A stretch of 64,000 nt of DNA from Egibacter rhizosphaerae. GTDB taxonomy: Bacteria > Actinomycetota > Nitriliruptoria > Euzebyales > Egibacteraceae. The translations under genes and the position numbers were made by a program. The notes under the pieces were generated by a model. It had not been told where the DNA came from, ran no database searches, and saw nothing but the letters and a program-made list of their open reading frames with translations. How positions within the stretch are numbered: the first letter of the stretch is position 1; each line of letters opens with the position of its first letter. This document shows, one piece after another, positions 1-8,386 of the stretch. The stretch is from assembly GCF_004322855.1 (NCBI RefSeq), contig NZ_CP036402.1, positions 2,232,001-2,296,000 on the forward strand, written 5' to 3'.

Positions 1-70
1 ACTCGGCCGCGTCGAGGAGCTCCTCGCGGAGCTCGTCACCGTGGCCGCGCGCTCGACGTTCCCGATTCAC
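1..70 (-). CDS. TetR-family regulator, N-terminal fragment (runs off left edge)
   Basis: Only the first 23 codons are in the window. A GTG at 70-68 is preceded on the minus strand by GAGAGGG at a good spacing and starts a reading frame beginning VNRERRARGHGDELREELLD. A basic start followed by an ELREELLDAAE-type helix is how many actinobacterial TetR proteins begin. The gene diverges from the DoxX-like gene at 162, and the 42-bp inverted repeat between them would be its natural operator. The family call rests on about 20 residues, so it is tentative. Confidence 0.5.
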   Translation of the reverse strand, partial: MNRERRARGHGDELREELLDAAE

Positions 71-85
71 CGTTGCCCTCTCGGC

Positions 86-127
86 TATCGACCGTTAACC
101 TAGCCATCGCTCACTTAACAATCGATA
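86..127. promoter_or_regulatory. Inverted-repeat operator in divergent promoter
   Basis: Arms TATCGACCGTTAA (86-98) and TTAACAATCGATA (115-127) are reverse complements at 11 of 13 positions, separated by 16 bp. The element lies between the putative TetR start (70) and the DoxX-like start (162), where a TetR regulator would be expected to control both its own gene and its neighbour. The repeat is seen in the sequence; the binding protein is inferred. Confidence 0.55.
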
Positions 128-161
128 ACCCTAACAGACACCGGAGAGGGAGGCACGAGCG

Positions 162-581
162 ATGAGTACGACGCGAGTGGACAAGCCGTCGGGGCCGGAA
201 GCGCACGGGCGATGGGTCCGGCTTCCGGTCCGCCCCGTGTGGGCGCTGCGGCTGGGGTGGCTGCTGGGATGGTTCTTCGCGGGGGCAGGGGTGATGCGCC
301 TGTTGCCGGTGCCCTTCGATGTCGCGATGTTCGCGGACTGGGGGCTGTCGATGGGGTTCCGGACGCTGGTGGGCACCGCCGAACTCGCGGTCGGGGCGCT
401 CGCGCTGTGGCCCCGCACCCGACCGGTGGGCCTGATCGGGATCGGTGTCGTGATGGTCTCTGCCGGCACGGTCCACGCGGTGCTCGGGCACTCACCCATC
501 GTGGCGATGGTGCTGAACGGCTCCCTGGCCGCCGCCGCGTTCGGGACCGCGTGGGCGCTGCGCGCCGAGATCCTACGATGA
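162..581 (+). CDS. DoxX-like four-helix membrane protein
   Basis: 139 aa. After a polar N-terminus of about 25 residues there are four hydrophobic segments (roughly residues 28-50, 65-82, 88-106 and 112-132), the size and topology of DoxX/DUF4383-like small membrane proteins. The family is linked to quinone or redox functions, but its biochemical role is generally unknown. GGGAGG ends 8 bases before the ATG and sets the start. It diverges from a putative TetR gene across an inverted repeat, so it is probably the repressor's target. Confidence 0.6.
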   Translation: MSTTRVDKPSGPEAHGRWVRLPVRPVWALRLGWLLGWFFAGAGVMRLLPVPFDVAMFADWGLSMGFRTLVGTAELAVGALALWPRTRPVGLIGIGVVMVSAGTVHAVLGHSPIVAMVLNGSLAAAAFGTAWALRAEILR

Positions 582-728
582 CCGGATCCGCTGTGGCGCC
601 CTGATCAGGGTGCCTCGGCGCGGCCGCCGATGCGATCAAGGCGGCACGTGCTGCCGCACGGGACCGTCAGGACGCGGTGACGCGAGCCGCGGACATCCCG
701 TCATCCAGGGGGGGTCGAATCTGGGGCG

Positions 729-3356
729 GTGGATCCCGACCCGGTGCTCTACGCTGCCAGCGTGGAGCTGGTGGAGCGGGAGGGGGCACTGGCCGCCCTT
801 GGGACGTGGCTGGGGGAGGCCAGCACCGGCGTGGGCCGGCTGGTGCTGGTGGCCGGTGAGGCGGGGATCGGCAAGACCTCGCTGGTCCGGGCGTTCTGCG
901 ACGACCGTGACGACGCGGCCCGGGTGTGGTGGGGCTCCTGCGACGCGCTGAGCACACCACGGCCGTTGGGCCCGTTGTACGACATCGCCCGGACGGCGCA
1001 CGGGGAACTGGCGTCGTTGATGGCCAGTGGTGCGTCCCGCCACGAGCGGTTCTCGGGGTTCCTGGAGGCGTTGTCGTGGCCCTTGCAGCCGACGATCGCG
1101 GTGTTCGAGGACGTCCATTGGGCGGATGACGCGACCCGGGACCTGTTGGTGTTCGTGGCGCGGCGCCTGACTGGTGTGAACGCGTTGGTGGTCGCGACCT
1201 ACCGGGACGACGAGGTCGGCAGCGACCATCCGCTCCGGCAGGTGCTCGGCAGCGTGGCGACGCTCGCTGCGGCCAGGCGCCTGGCCCTGCCACGGTTGTC
1301 GCCGTCCGCGGTGACCGGTCTCGCCACGGAACGCAACGCCGACGGCCAACAGGTCTACCGGGTGACGGGCGGCAACCCGTTCTTCGTCACCGAGGTGCTG
1401 GCGGGCGATACGGAGCAGGTGCCCGACACCGTCACCGACGCGGTGCTGGCTCGTGCGGGTCGGCTCTCACCATCGGCGCGTTCGCTGTTGGAGGTGGCCG
1501 CGGTCGTCCCGGATCGAGTCGACCCCGAGCTGGTGTACACGGTCGCGACCGGTGGCACCGAGGCGATCGAGGCGTGTGTTCAGGCCGGCCTGCTGCTCAC
1601 GACGGGACGGTCGCTGAGGTTCCGCCACGAGCTGGCCCGGCTCGCGGTCGAGCGGTCGATCTCGGTCCCGCGGCGGCTCTCGCTCCATGCGGCCGTACTG
1701 GGCCACCTCACCGAGCAGCCGGGAGCGGACCCCGCTCGCTTGGCTTACCACGCCGAGCAGGCCGGGGACCGCGACGCGGTCCTCGCCCATGCGCCGGTGG
1801 CGGGTGAGCGGGCGAGCCGGCTCGGCGCTCATCGTGAGGCTGCGGCCCACTACGAGCGGGCGGTCGCCCACGCCGAGGGGATCGAGCCTCGCGTCCGGGC
1901 GGAGCTTTTCGAACACCACGCCGACGAGTGCACGGCGATCGACGAGGAAGCCGCCGCCCTGCGCTCCTACGACGGGGCCGTGACGGCCTGGCGCGAGGTC
2001 GGGGATCACGAGCGGGCCGCGACCGTCCTCGCTCGCCGGGCGTACGCGCTCTGGGGCGTGGGGCGCAACGGGGAGGCCCGGACGTCGGTCGAGGAAGCCA
2101 TCACGCTGTTGGAGTCCCGGCCACCGGGCCTGGCGCTGGCGACGGCCTACACCTACAGCGCGCACCTCCACATGCTGGCTCGCGAGATCCCTCGAGCCAT
2201 CGAGTTGGGGCAGCGGGCCGTGGGCATCGCCGAGGACCACCACGACATCGCGCTGCTCGGACGGGCACTCAACATCGTAGGAGCCGCACAGTGGTTCGTG
2301 GACCCCGACCAGGCGGAGCGGACGCTCGCGCGGGCGCTCGAGGCCGCACACCGGTCGGGCGACGACACCATCGTCGGCGTCGTCATGCGCATGCTGGGTT
2401 CCGGCAGCGGCGAGGTGCGGCGCTACGAGGTCGCCGACCACTGGCTCCGCGAGGGGATCCGATGGTGCGCGACGCACGACCTGGACATCCACGGGGACTA
2501 CTGCCTGGCATGGCTCGCCCGCACGTGTCTCGAACTGGGACGGTGGACCGAAGCGGACCGCCTGGCCACCGACGCCGCGAACCGTCCGAGCCAGCACGCA
2601 CCCACACGTATCGTGGCGTTGACCACCCTCGGTCGCCTGCGCGTCCGCCGTGGTGACACCGACGCGGACGAGCCCCTGACCGAGGCCTGGGACCTCGCCC
2701 GCGCGACCGGCGACCTCCAGCGGTTGTGGCCTGTAGCCGCTGGCCGTGCGGAGGCGGCGTGGCTGGCTGGGCGCCCGGACGACATCGTCGGGCTGGTCGC
2801 GGACACCTTCGAGCTCGCCGTCCGACTCAAGCAGGCGTGGCCGGTCGGGGAACTGGGGTTCTGGCTGTGGTGCGCGGGCGAGCTACGGGCCCCGCCGGAA
2901 CACGCCGCGGGGCCCTTCGCGTTGCAGATCGCCGGAGACTGGCGCGCAGCGGCAGCCGCGTGGGAGCAGATCGGGTGCCCTTACGAAGTGGCGGCCGCGT
3001 TGGCCGATGGGGACGACCCAGACGTGTTGCGGCGGGCGTTCACGATCCTCGGCGGGTTGGGAGCGGCACCGTTGGCCGACCGGGTGGCGGCCAGGTTGCG
3101 TGGGTTGGGAGTGCACGATCTGCCTCGGCGTCCATCCCGGGCGACGGTGGGCAACCCCGAGGGCTTGACGGGTCGGCAGCTGGAGGTGCTCGGTCAGCTC
3201 GGTGAAGGACGGACCAACGCCGAGATCGCGGCGGCGCTGCACATCTCCCCCAAGACGGTGGGCCACCACGTGTCGGCGATCCTGGACAAGCTCGGGGTGG
3301 CCGACCGTCGGGAGGCCGACCGCCTCGCCCGCGACCGCGGCCTCATCGGATCCTAA
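729..3356 (+). CDS. Large LuxR-family ATPase transcriptional regulator
   Basis: Up to 875 aa (GTG at 729). An in-frame GTG at 762 gives VELVEREGALAAL, the usual N-terminus of this family, and may be the true start; neither has a strong ribosome site. The order is P-loop (GEAGIGKTSL, about residues 40-50), Walker B (VFEDVHWAD, about 125), an AAA/NB-ARC-like ATPase region, a long helical TPR-like middle, and a C-terminal LuxR HTH (LTGRQLEVLGQLGEGRTNAEIAAAL onward, last 60 residues). Such MalT/LAL-type proteins are ATP-dependent activators whose ligand is read by the helical region. The ligand and targets are not evident here. It stands alone, followed by a 220-bp gap. Confidence 0.85.
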   Translation: MDPDPVLYAASVELVEREGALAALGTWLGEASTGVGRLVLVAGEAGIGKTSLVRAFCDDRDDAARVWWGSCDALSTPRPLGPLYDIARTAHGELASLMASGASRHERFSGFLEALSWPLQPTIAVFEDVHWADDATRDLLVFVARRLTGVNALVVATYRDDEVGSDHPLRQVLGSVATLAAARRLALPRLSPSAVTGLATERNADGQQVYRVTGGNPFFVTEVLAGDTEQVPDTVTDAVLARAGRLSPSARSLLEVAAVVPDRVDPELVYTVATGGTEAIEACVQAGLLLTTGRSLRFRHELARLAVERSISVPRRLSLHAAVLGHLTEQPGADPARLAYHAEQAGDRDAVLAHAPVAGERASRLGAHREAAAHYERAVAHAEGIEPRVRAELFEHHADECTAIDEEAAALRSYDGAVTAWREVGDHERAATVLARRAYALWGVGRNGEARTSVEEAITLLESRPPGLALATAYTYSAHLHMLAREIPRAIELGQRAVGIAEDHHDIALLGRALNIVGAAQWFVDPDQAERTLARALEAAHRSGDDTIVGVVMRMLGSGSGEVRRYEVADHWLREGIRWCATHDLDIHGDYCLAWLARTCLELGRWTEADRLATDAANRPSQHAPTRIVALTTLGRLRVRRGDTDADEPLTEAWDLARATGDLQRLWPVAAGRAEAAWLAGRPDDIVGLVADTFELAVRLKQAWPVGELGFWLWCAGELRAPPEHAAGPFALQIAGDWRAAAAAWEQIGCPYEVAAALADGDDPDVLRRAFTILGGLGAAPLADRVAARLRGLGVHDLPRRPSRATVGNPEGLTGRQLEVLGQLGEGRTNAEIAAALHISPKTVGHHVSAILDKLGVADRREADRLARDRGLIGS

Positions 3357-3577
3357 AGGACCGCGATCGTCGACAGATGGCCCCCATCGGGCGCCCCCTT
3401 CAGCCCAGGACGCGCAGCAGCTCGCACATATAGGGCGATCCCAGGGCGCATGTAGGGCACGGCACCCGATGCGCGGCGGGCCTGTTCCGGCGGAAGCTGG
3501 TCCCCGGGCGTCGGATTCGCCGGCGCCACGCGACCATCGGTCGGCCACAGCACCGACCGCCGAGACAGGAGGCGGAC

Positions 3578-3853
3578 ATGCCCACGTACCTCATCGAACG
3601 CAGCATCCCTGGCGCGAGCGAACTCGGCCAAGATCAGCTGCGCGACATCGCGATCACATCGAACAAGGTCGTCGCCGACCTCGGCGTTCCCTACACCTGG
3701 ATCCGCAGCTACGTCGCCGGAGACAAGATCTACTGCGTCCACGAGACCGAGGCGGTCGAGACGATCCGCGAGCACGCCCGCTGCGGCGGCTTCCCCGCCG
3801 ACCTCGTCGTCGAGGTGGTCGCCGAGATCGGTCCCCACACCGCCGACGGATGA
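3578..3853 (+). CDS. DUF4242 protein (SCO4226-like, possible nickel-binding)
   Basis: 91 aa, starting MPTYLIERSIPGA, with a ferredoxin-like alpha/beta pattern and the family segments PYTWIRSYVAGDKIYCVHETE and ETIREHARCGGFPADLV. DUF4242 members such as Streptomyces SCO4226 have been described as nickel-binding; I recall this from the literature and cannot check the ligand residues here. AGGAGGCGG just upstream of ATG 3578 fixes the start. No operon partner is visible. The gene is followed immediately by a degraded region. Confidence 0.75.
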   Translation: MPTYLIERSIPGASELGQDQLRDIAITSNKVVADLGVPYTWIRSYVAGDKIYCVHETEAVETIREHARCGGFPADLVVEVVAEIGPHTADG

Positions 3854-3962
3854 GCACTCTCACCAACGACAGCCGGCCGGGGGGCCTCGTTCTGCAACGA
3901 GCAAGCGAAGTCGCTTCGGCCTGTTGCGAGCCCAACCCGAAGCCCAGAAGCGCTCACCGCGA

Positions 3963-4276
3963 TCAAGCGTCCTCGGTGTCGCGGTGTCCACGCAGGCCAG
4001 GAGCAGGGTTCACCGCGCGGGAGCGGGCCTTCTCGACGTACATGTCCTGATCCGCGGCGTTGAGGAGTTGGTCAGGGGTCCGAGCGGTTCCGCCGTCGAC
4101 GGCGATCCCGAGACTGGCGCTCACGACGAACTCTATGTGCGCGAGGTGGATCGGCTCGGCGAGACGGCGCCGCAGGCCCCGCCGCACGATCCTCGGTGGC
4201 TGTTCGTGAGGCCCCCGGCAGGACCATCACGAACTCGTCCCCGCTGATGCGCGCCGCGCCGTCGTTCCGCGGCCCC
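3963..4276 (-). pseudogene. GGDEF-domain remnant, frameshifted
   Basis: Two minus-strand frames together spell the second half of a diguanylate cyclase domain. One frame (about 4190-4276) reads RISGDEFVMVLPGASRTATE, an SGDEF version of the active-site loop. After a shift near 4187 the other frame reads VSASLGIAVDGG, then TPDQLLNAADQDMYVEKARS, the usual C-terminal part. The N-terminal half is absent; homology stops where a LuxR HTH remnant begins at 4277. It cannot make a functional enzyme. Confidence 0.7.
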
Positions 4277-4471
4277 TCACCACAACAGGCCGTGCTCCAT
4301 GGCGAACAGGCCCGCCGCGGCGCGGGTCGACACGCCGATCTTCGCATAGGCGTGCTGCACGTGGTGCTCGGCGGTGCGTGGCGAGATCACCAGGCGCTCC
4401 GCGACCTCCCGGTTCGACAGGCCGCGCGCGACCAGGCGCAGCACCTCCACCTCGCGGTCCGACAGACCGGC
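4277..4471 (-). pseudogene. LuxR HTH domain remnant
   Basis: The last 64 codons of a minus-strand frame form a clean LuxR DNA-binding domain: AGLSDREVEVLRLVARGLSN, REVAERLVISPRTAEHHV, and an end in LFAMEHGLLW, an ending I associate with actinobacterial LuxR proteins. Upstream residues in the same frame are proline- and arginine-rich and match nothing, so the sensory part is gone. Treated as a remnant; expression from an unseen start cannot be excluded. Confidence 0.6.
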
Positions 4472-4502
4472 CGGCCTCCGATCGCGCCAGGATCCGCTCG
4501 CT

Positions 4503-4640
4503 GTGGTCCTGGGGGTCGGGCCGGCGGGCCTCGGCTTCGTCGCCACCGGGCTCGGCCGCCCCGGGACCTTCCTCGCCGGCGGTGCCGTGGCCACGCTCGG
4601 CCTCGTGATGGTGATGAGCACGCGACTGGACGTCCCGGCC
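4503..4640 (+). pseudogene. Possible membrane-segment remnant
   Basis: One plus-strand frame gives about 45 strongly hydrophobic residues (VVLGVGPAGLGFVATGLG, then FLAGGAVATLGLVMV) flanked by non-protein-like arginine/serine-rich sequence. This looks like one or two transmembrane helices of a lost transporter inside a patchwork of broken genes. It could also be chance. No family is assigned. Confidence 0.2.
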
Positions 4641-4786
4641 GACGATGCCTCGTCCGTCGGGAGGTCGCGCTCGTAGGCCGCGAGAAGCCCCTGCTGGCAG
4701 ACGCTCACGCACTCCCGGGCGTCAGCCACGTCGAGAGGGTGTCGCCAGTGCAAGCGTCTCGTCCTCATCCATCGTGGCTCGCAGTC

Positions 4787-4834
4787 CTTCGCCGCGCGGT
4801 AGAGCTCATCGTCGAGGCGGATCGTGGTGCGCAT
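4787..4834 (-). pseudogene. Ribbon-helix-helix antitoxin N-terminus remnant
   Basis: ATG at 4834 begins MRTTIRLDDELYRAAK, the strand and first helix of a VapB/RHH antitoxin. After 16 residues the frame turns into unrelated sequence, so the rest of the antitoxin and any toxin partner are missing. It sits just upstream of the HNH nuclease on the opposite strand. It is part of the 3.9-4.97 kb scar. Confidence 0.4.
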
Positions 4835-4966
4835 AGCATCAGCATGAAGCACCTTGATGCCGACCTGATGGCTGGCCTGGTCAAGCGGGGACCGCGGGCG
4901 GTGCCCACCGAGCACCGACCCGACGAGCCCTGCTCAGGAGGGCGGCCGGTCTGCGATCCTCTCGGC

Positions 4967-5890
4967 ATGGTCGACGAGACGCGCGAGCACGGGGTGCGGC
5001 AGGCCGCGTTCGCGCGCCTCGACCAGCTCATCGCCCAGCACCCCGACGCCGTGCCCGCCGCGCGGCTGCTCGAGGGGTTCGAGTGGCAGGGGCGACGCTT
5101 CACCCTGATGGGCCAGGGGCCGGGGATCTGGAAGCCACGCGGCCTCGACGCCGCGCTGTCGATTCTCACCGCACCGCCGAAGCCGGGTGAGCCGCCGCCG
5201 TACGACGACGACTGGCTCGACGAGACGCAGCTGCGCTACGCCTACCGCGGCACCGATCCATCCATGTGGCAGAACGCGGCCCTGCGCCTCGCGTACGAGC
5301 ACCAGCTGCCGATCGTCTACCTCTACGGCGTCGCCAAGAGTCGCTACCTGCCGGTCTACCCCGCATTCGTCGGTCGGGACCGCCCAGCCGAGCTAGCCGT
5401 GGACGTCGTGTTCCAGGCCGGGGATGAGGACCGAGGCGTCGCTATGGAGATCGACGGTCGCGCGTACGTCACACGGCCGACGCGCCAGCGGCTGCATCAG
5501 CACGGCTTCCGGGTACGCGTGTTGGAGGCGTACCGTCGGCGGTGCGCCATGTGCGCGCTACGACGCGGTCCGCTGCTGGACGCCGCGCACATCGTGCCCC
5601 ACAGCGAGCCGGAAGGCCTTGCCGTCACCGCCAACGGTTTGTCGCTGTGCAAGCTGCATCACGCGGCCTATGACCAGTGGCTGCTGGGGGTGCGACCGGG
5701 TGACCTGCGGATCGAGGTCACTCGGGACGTCCTCGACGAAATCGACGGGCCGATGCTGCGCCACGGACTGCAGGACCTCGACGGCGAGTCCTTGCGCGTA
5801 CTGCCGCGTCGGCCGGTCGATCGTCCCAGCGACGAACGCCTCGCGTGGCGCCACGAGCGCTTCCGCCAGCACGGCGGGCCGATGCGATGA
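4967..5890 (+). CDS. HNH endonuclease, possible SBD-HNH type IV restriction enzyme
   Basis: 307 aa from ATG 4967; the open frame continues upstream but reads as non-protein. The C-terminal third is an HNH nuclease: RRRCAMCALRRG gives the zinc-binding CxxC, DAAHIVPHSEPEG the catalytic histidine, and LSLCKLHHAAYD the metal-binding end. The N-terminal 190 residues have FEWQGRRFTLMGQGPGIWKP, LRYAYRGTDPSMWQNAALR and YLPVYPAFV. These resemble the sulfur-binding domain of ScoMcrA/SprMcrA-type enzymes, which cut phosphorothioate-modified DNA; that match is from memory. The stop overlaps the next gene's ATG (ATGA). Confidence 0.75.
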   Translation: MVDETREHGVRQAAFARLDQLIAQHPDAVPAARLLEGFEWQGRRFTLMGQGPGIWKPRGLDAALSILTAPPKPGEPPPYDDDWLDETQLRYAYRGTDPSMWQNAALRLAYEHQLPIVYLYGVAKSRYLPVYPAFVGRDRPAELAVDVVFQAGDEDRGVAMEIDGRAYVTRPTRQRLHQHGFRVRVLEAYRRRCAMCALRRGPLLDAAHIVPHSEPEGLAVTANGLSLCKLHHAAYDQWLLGVRPGDLRIEVTRDVLDEIDGPMLRHGLQDLDGESLRVLPRRPVDRPSDERLAWRHERFRQHGGPMR

Positions 5891-6591
5891 GCCGGGCACG
5901 GTCCTGGACGCTCGACGAGGTGGCGGCCGCCGGCCGGGAGAACCTGGACGCCGGTCACGTGGCGCGCTACGACGCGAAGGAGGACGCCGACGCCGAGGCT
6001 GAGGTCAGCGTCCTGCGCGGCGTCGGCTTCGGCGAGCACTCCGAGGTCGTCGACCTCGGGGCGGGGACCGGTCAGTTCACGGTCGCTGCCGCGGCGGTCT
6101 GCGCACGCGTGGTCGCCGTGGACGTGTCCCCGGTGATGATCGCGCACCTCACCGACAAGACGACCGCCGCCGGCCTCGCGAACGTCGAGGTCGTGCAGGC
6201 CGGCTTCCTCACCTACGAGCACGGCTCGCGCCCCGCTGACCTCGTCTACTCGCGGTTCGCCCTGCACCACCTGCCCGACTTCTGGAAGGCCGTCGCCCTG
6301 CACCGCGTCCACCGCATGCTGCGACCGGGCGGGGTGCTGCGCTTGTGGGACGTCGTCTACGACTTCGACGTCGCCGAGGCCGAGGAGCGCCTCGAGGCGT
6401 GGTGCGCGACCGGGGCGGACACCGTCGAAGGAGCGTGGAGCCGCACCGAGATCGAGGAGCACATCCGAGACGAGCACTCCACCTTCACCTGGCTGCTCGA
6501 GCCCATGATCGAGCGGTGCGGCTTCGCGATCGACGAGGCGGAGTCCTCGCCCGACGGCTTCTTCGCGAAGTACCTCGCGCGGGCGCGGTGA
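5887..6591 (+). CDS. Class I SAM-dependent methyltransferase
   Basis: 234 aa. Motif I is VVDLGAGTGQFT (about residues 54-65) and motif II the acidic loop VVAVDVSPVMI. A later LVYSRFALHHLPDFWK segment and MLRPGGVLRLWDV (motif IV/post-I) complete a standard methyltransferase_11/25 fold. The substrate is unknown; it lacks the (D/N/S)PPY motif of DNA adenine or N4-cytosine methylases, so it is unlikely to be a modification partner of the HNH nuclease despite the 4-bp ATGA overlap with it. Translation of the two genes is probably coupled. Confidence 0.8.
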   Translation: MSRARSWTLDEVAAAGRENLDAGHVARYDAKEDADAEAEVSVLRGVGFGEHSEVVDLGAGTGQFTVAAAAVCARVVAVDVSPVMIAHLTDKTTAAGLANVEVVQAGFLTYEHGSRPADLVYSRFALHHLPDFWKAVALHRVHRMLRPGGVLRLWDVVYDFDVAEAEERLEAWCATGADTVEGAWSRTEIEEHIRDEHSTFTWLLEPMIERCGFAIDEAESSPDGFFAKYLARAR

Positions 6592-6594
6592 CCC

Positions 6595-7239
6595 TCACGT
6601 CCGACCGCCGGGGGCGCCCGCGTCGCTGCCGTCCGGCACGACGAGCGGCCCGTACCACTCGACCGTGCCCTGCTCGGCCTGGCGCGCGGTGAGCGCCGCC
6701 GCAGCGGCGTCCCGGAGATCCTGATTGGTCGCCGACTCGGCGCCTTGCAGATCGAGCCCGGCGGCCAGCTGAGCCAGGGCCGCCCGGCTCCACTGCGCCC
6801 GCGACCGAGGGCCCCGGGGCCCGTGCCATCGCGTCCAGGAGGCGGTCGGGAAGCACTCGATCACGGGAACTCCGCGAGTTCGGAGTGCGGCCCAGAGCTC
6901 GAGGCCGTGCTCGATCCACTCGTAGTAGCGATCCGCCCGCGCGGCCGCCACGGCCGCACTCGGGGTGAAGCGAATCCCGCAGATGCCTGCGCGCGCGAAG
7001 CTCCGCTCGCATGCCCTCGACACCTCCTCGGGCGGTGCCCAGGCCGCGGGAGCGTCGATGGCCACCCACGCGGGCCGTGCGGCCTGCGCGAAATCGGCGA
7101 GATCGGAGACCACGCGGGGGCCGCGGACGGACGCGAACGCGAGGCGCCCGCTGGGGTGAAGCTCGGCGACGTGGAAGCCCTTCCGTCGGCCGCCAACGTC
7201 GATTCCGAGCCACCGGGGTTCGCGTTCCTCGCTCGACAC
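6595..7239 (-). CDS. DUF429 family protein (predicted RNase H-fold)
   Basis: 214 aa from GTG 7239 (VSSEEREPRWLGIDVGGRRK). The WLGIDVGGRRKGFHVAEL strand, the VAIDAPAAWAP acidic loop, the CGIRFTP segment and PVIECFPTASWTRWHG are hallmarks of DUF429, predicted from structure-based work to have an RNase H-like nuclease fold. The biological role is unknown. Its stop lies 3 bp from the stop of the convergent methyltransferase gene. A longer in-frame extension to 7551 is of low protein quality and crosses a palindrome, so the shorter start is preferred. Confidence 0.65.
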   Translation of the reverse strand: MSSEEREPRWLGIDVGGRRKGFHVAELHPSGRLAFASVRGPRVVSDLADFAQAARPAWVAIDAPAAWAPPEEVSRACERSFARAGICGIRFTPSAAVAAARADRYYEWIEHGLELWAALRTRGVPVIECFPTASWTRWHGPRGPRSRAQWSRAALAQLAAGLDLQGAESATNQDLRDAAAAALTARQAEQGTVEWYGPLVVPDGSDAGAPGGRT

Positions 7240-7365
7240 GCGCCCCCTTGTACCGCACGCGACTGGTCGGTGGGTTCGTAGCGCGCTATCCGGAGTGGCA
7301 TCCGAGTCTGGCACGGGATCGGGCGCCGGATCAGGCGCGGGATCGGGGTGACCAAGAATCGCCGT

Positions 7366-7395
7366 ACGGTTACCCGCGCATGCGCGGGTAACCGT
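7366..7395. terminator. 30-bp perfect palindrome between minus-strand genes
   Basis: ACGGTTACCCGCGCA is followed immediately by its exact reverse complement, with no spacer. It lies between the end of the korB-like gene (7496) and the start of the DUF429 gene (7239), both on the minus strand. As RNA it would form a 13-15 bp hairpin without a U-run, as is common for actinobacterial terminators. A dimeric-protein binding site is an alternative. Confidence 0.5.
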
Positions 7396-7495
7396 GCTGT
7401 GCGACCAACGCACATGCCTTCGTGGCGCCTGCTGAGGAAAGGGTCCGCCAGGGCCGGGGGATCCGTGAGAGGCGCAGCTCGGCTCCCTGCGGGAG

Positions 7496-8386
7496 CTAGC
7501 GAACGGGCTCCGCGTCGACGTCGAGCGTGTACGCCGCCGCGAGCTCGACATAGCGGTCGTGCATCACCGCCAGGTCGGTCCGCGCGTGCGCGGGCGACGG
7601 TCGGGGGGTGCCGGCCTCGCGGCCGTCGCGGTAGATCAGCCCGGCGGGCAGCTGACCGTCCTCCCGCAGCCGCACGCTGCGGGCGAACGCGCCCGCGCGG
7701 TCGCGGGGGTCGTAGTCCGCCTCGGCCTCCAGGTCCACCAGGGCGTGCTCCCACTCGGGGTAGGCGTCCCGGTAGGTGATGCACGGCGAGATCACCTCGA
7801 GGAACGCGAACCCCCGCTGCTCCCGTGTGTAGGTCAGCGCCTCGACGGTGAGCCGCTCGAGCTGCTCGTACCAGCCGCTGTAGCCGCGGGCGATGAACCC
7901 GGTCGCGCCGACCGACAGCCCGAGGGCGACCGCGTCGAGCGAGGCCTCGGTGTGGCTCTCGTACGCCACCGGCGGGTCGTGGGTCGGGGAGTGCTGCCCC
8001 TTGGTGAGCCCGTAGGTCTCGTTGTTCATCACGATGTAGAGCAGGCTCACGTCGCGCCGGAACGCGTGGGCGAGGTGGCCGAGGCCGATCGCGTAGCCGT
8101 CCCCGTCCCCGCCCGCACCGATCACGGTGAGCGACGGGTTCGACAGCGCCACCCCGGTCGCGGCGGGCAGCACCCGGCCGTGCAGGGCGTGGTAGCCGTA
8201 CGTGCCGACGTTGTTCTGCACCGTGCCCGAGCAGCCGATCCCCGCGAGGATCACTACCTCGTGCGGCGGCAGATCGAGCCGGGCGAGCGCGCTCTCGATC
8301 GCGCCCTGCACCGCGAAATGGCCGCACCCCGCGCACCAGATTGGCGCGGCCGGCCGGTAGGTGAGCGGCAGCTGTTGCGTCGCCAT
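7496..8386 (-). CDS. korB: 2-oxoacid:acceptor oxidoreductase, beta subunit
   Basis: 296 aa. The thiamine-diphosphate subunit of a 2-oxoacid:ferredoxin oxidoreductase: WCAGCGHFAVQGAIESAL near the N-terminus, GIGCSGTVQNNVGTYGYH, the TPP/Mg site GAGGDGDGYAIGLGH, and NNETYGLTKGQHSPT. It works with the alpha subunit just upstream, in the cytoplasm, oxidising a 2-oxoacid (2-oxoglutarate in the best-studied relatives) to its acyl-CoA. The A of its ATG is also the last base of the alpha-subunit stop, so translation is coupled. Its substrate cannot be fixed from sequence. Confidence 0.88.
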   Translation of the reverse strand: MATQQLPLTYRPAAPIWCAGCGHFAVQGAIESALARLDLPPHEVVILAGIGCSGTVQNNVGTYGYHALHGRVLPAATGVALSNPSLTVIGAGGDGDGYAIGLGHLAHAFRRDVSLLYIVMNNETYGLTKGQHSPTHDPPVAYESHTEASLDAVALGLSVGATGFIARGYSGWYEQLERLTVEALTYTREQRGFAFLEVISPCITYRDAYPEWEHALVDLEAEADYDPRDRAGAFARSVRLREDGQLPAGLIYRDGREAGTPRPSPAHARTDLAVMHDRYVELAAAYTLDVDAEPVR

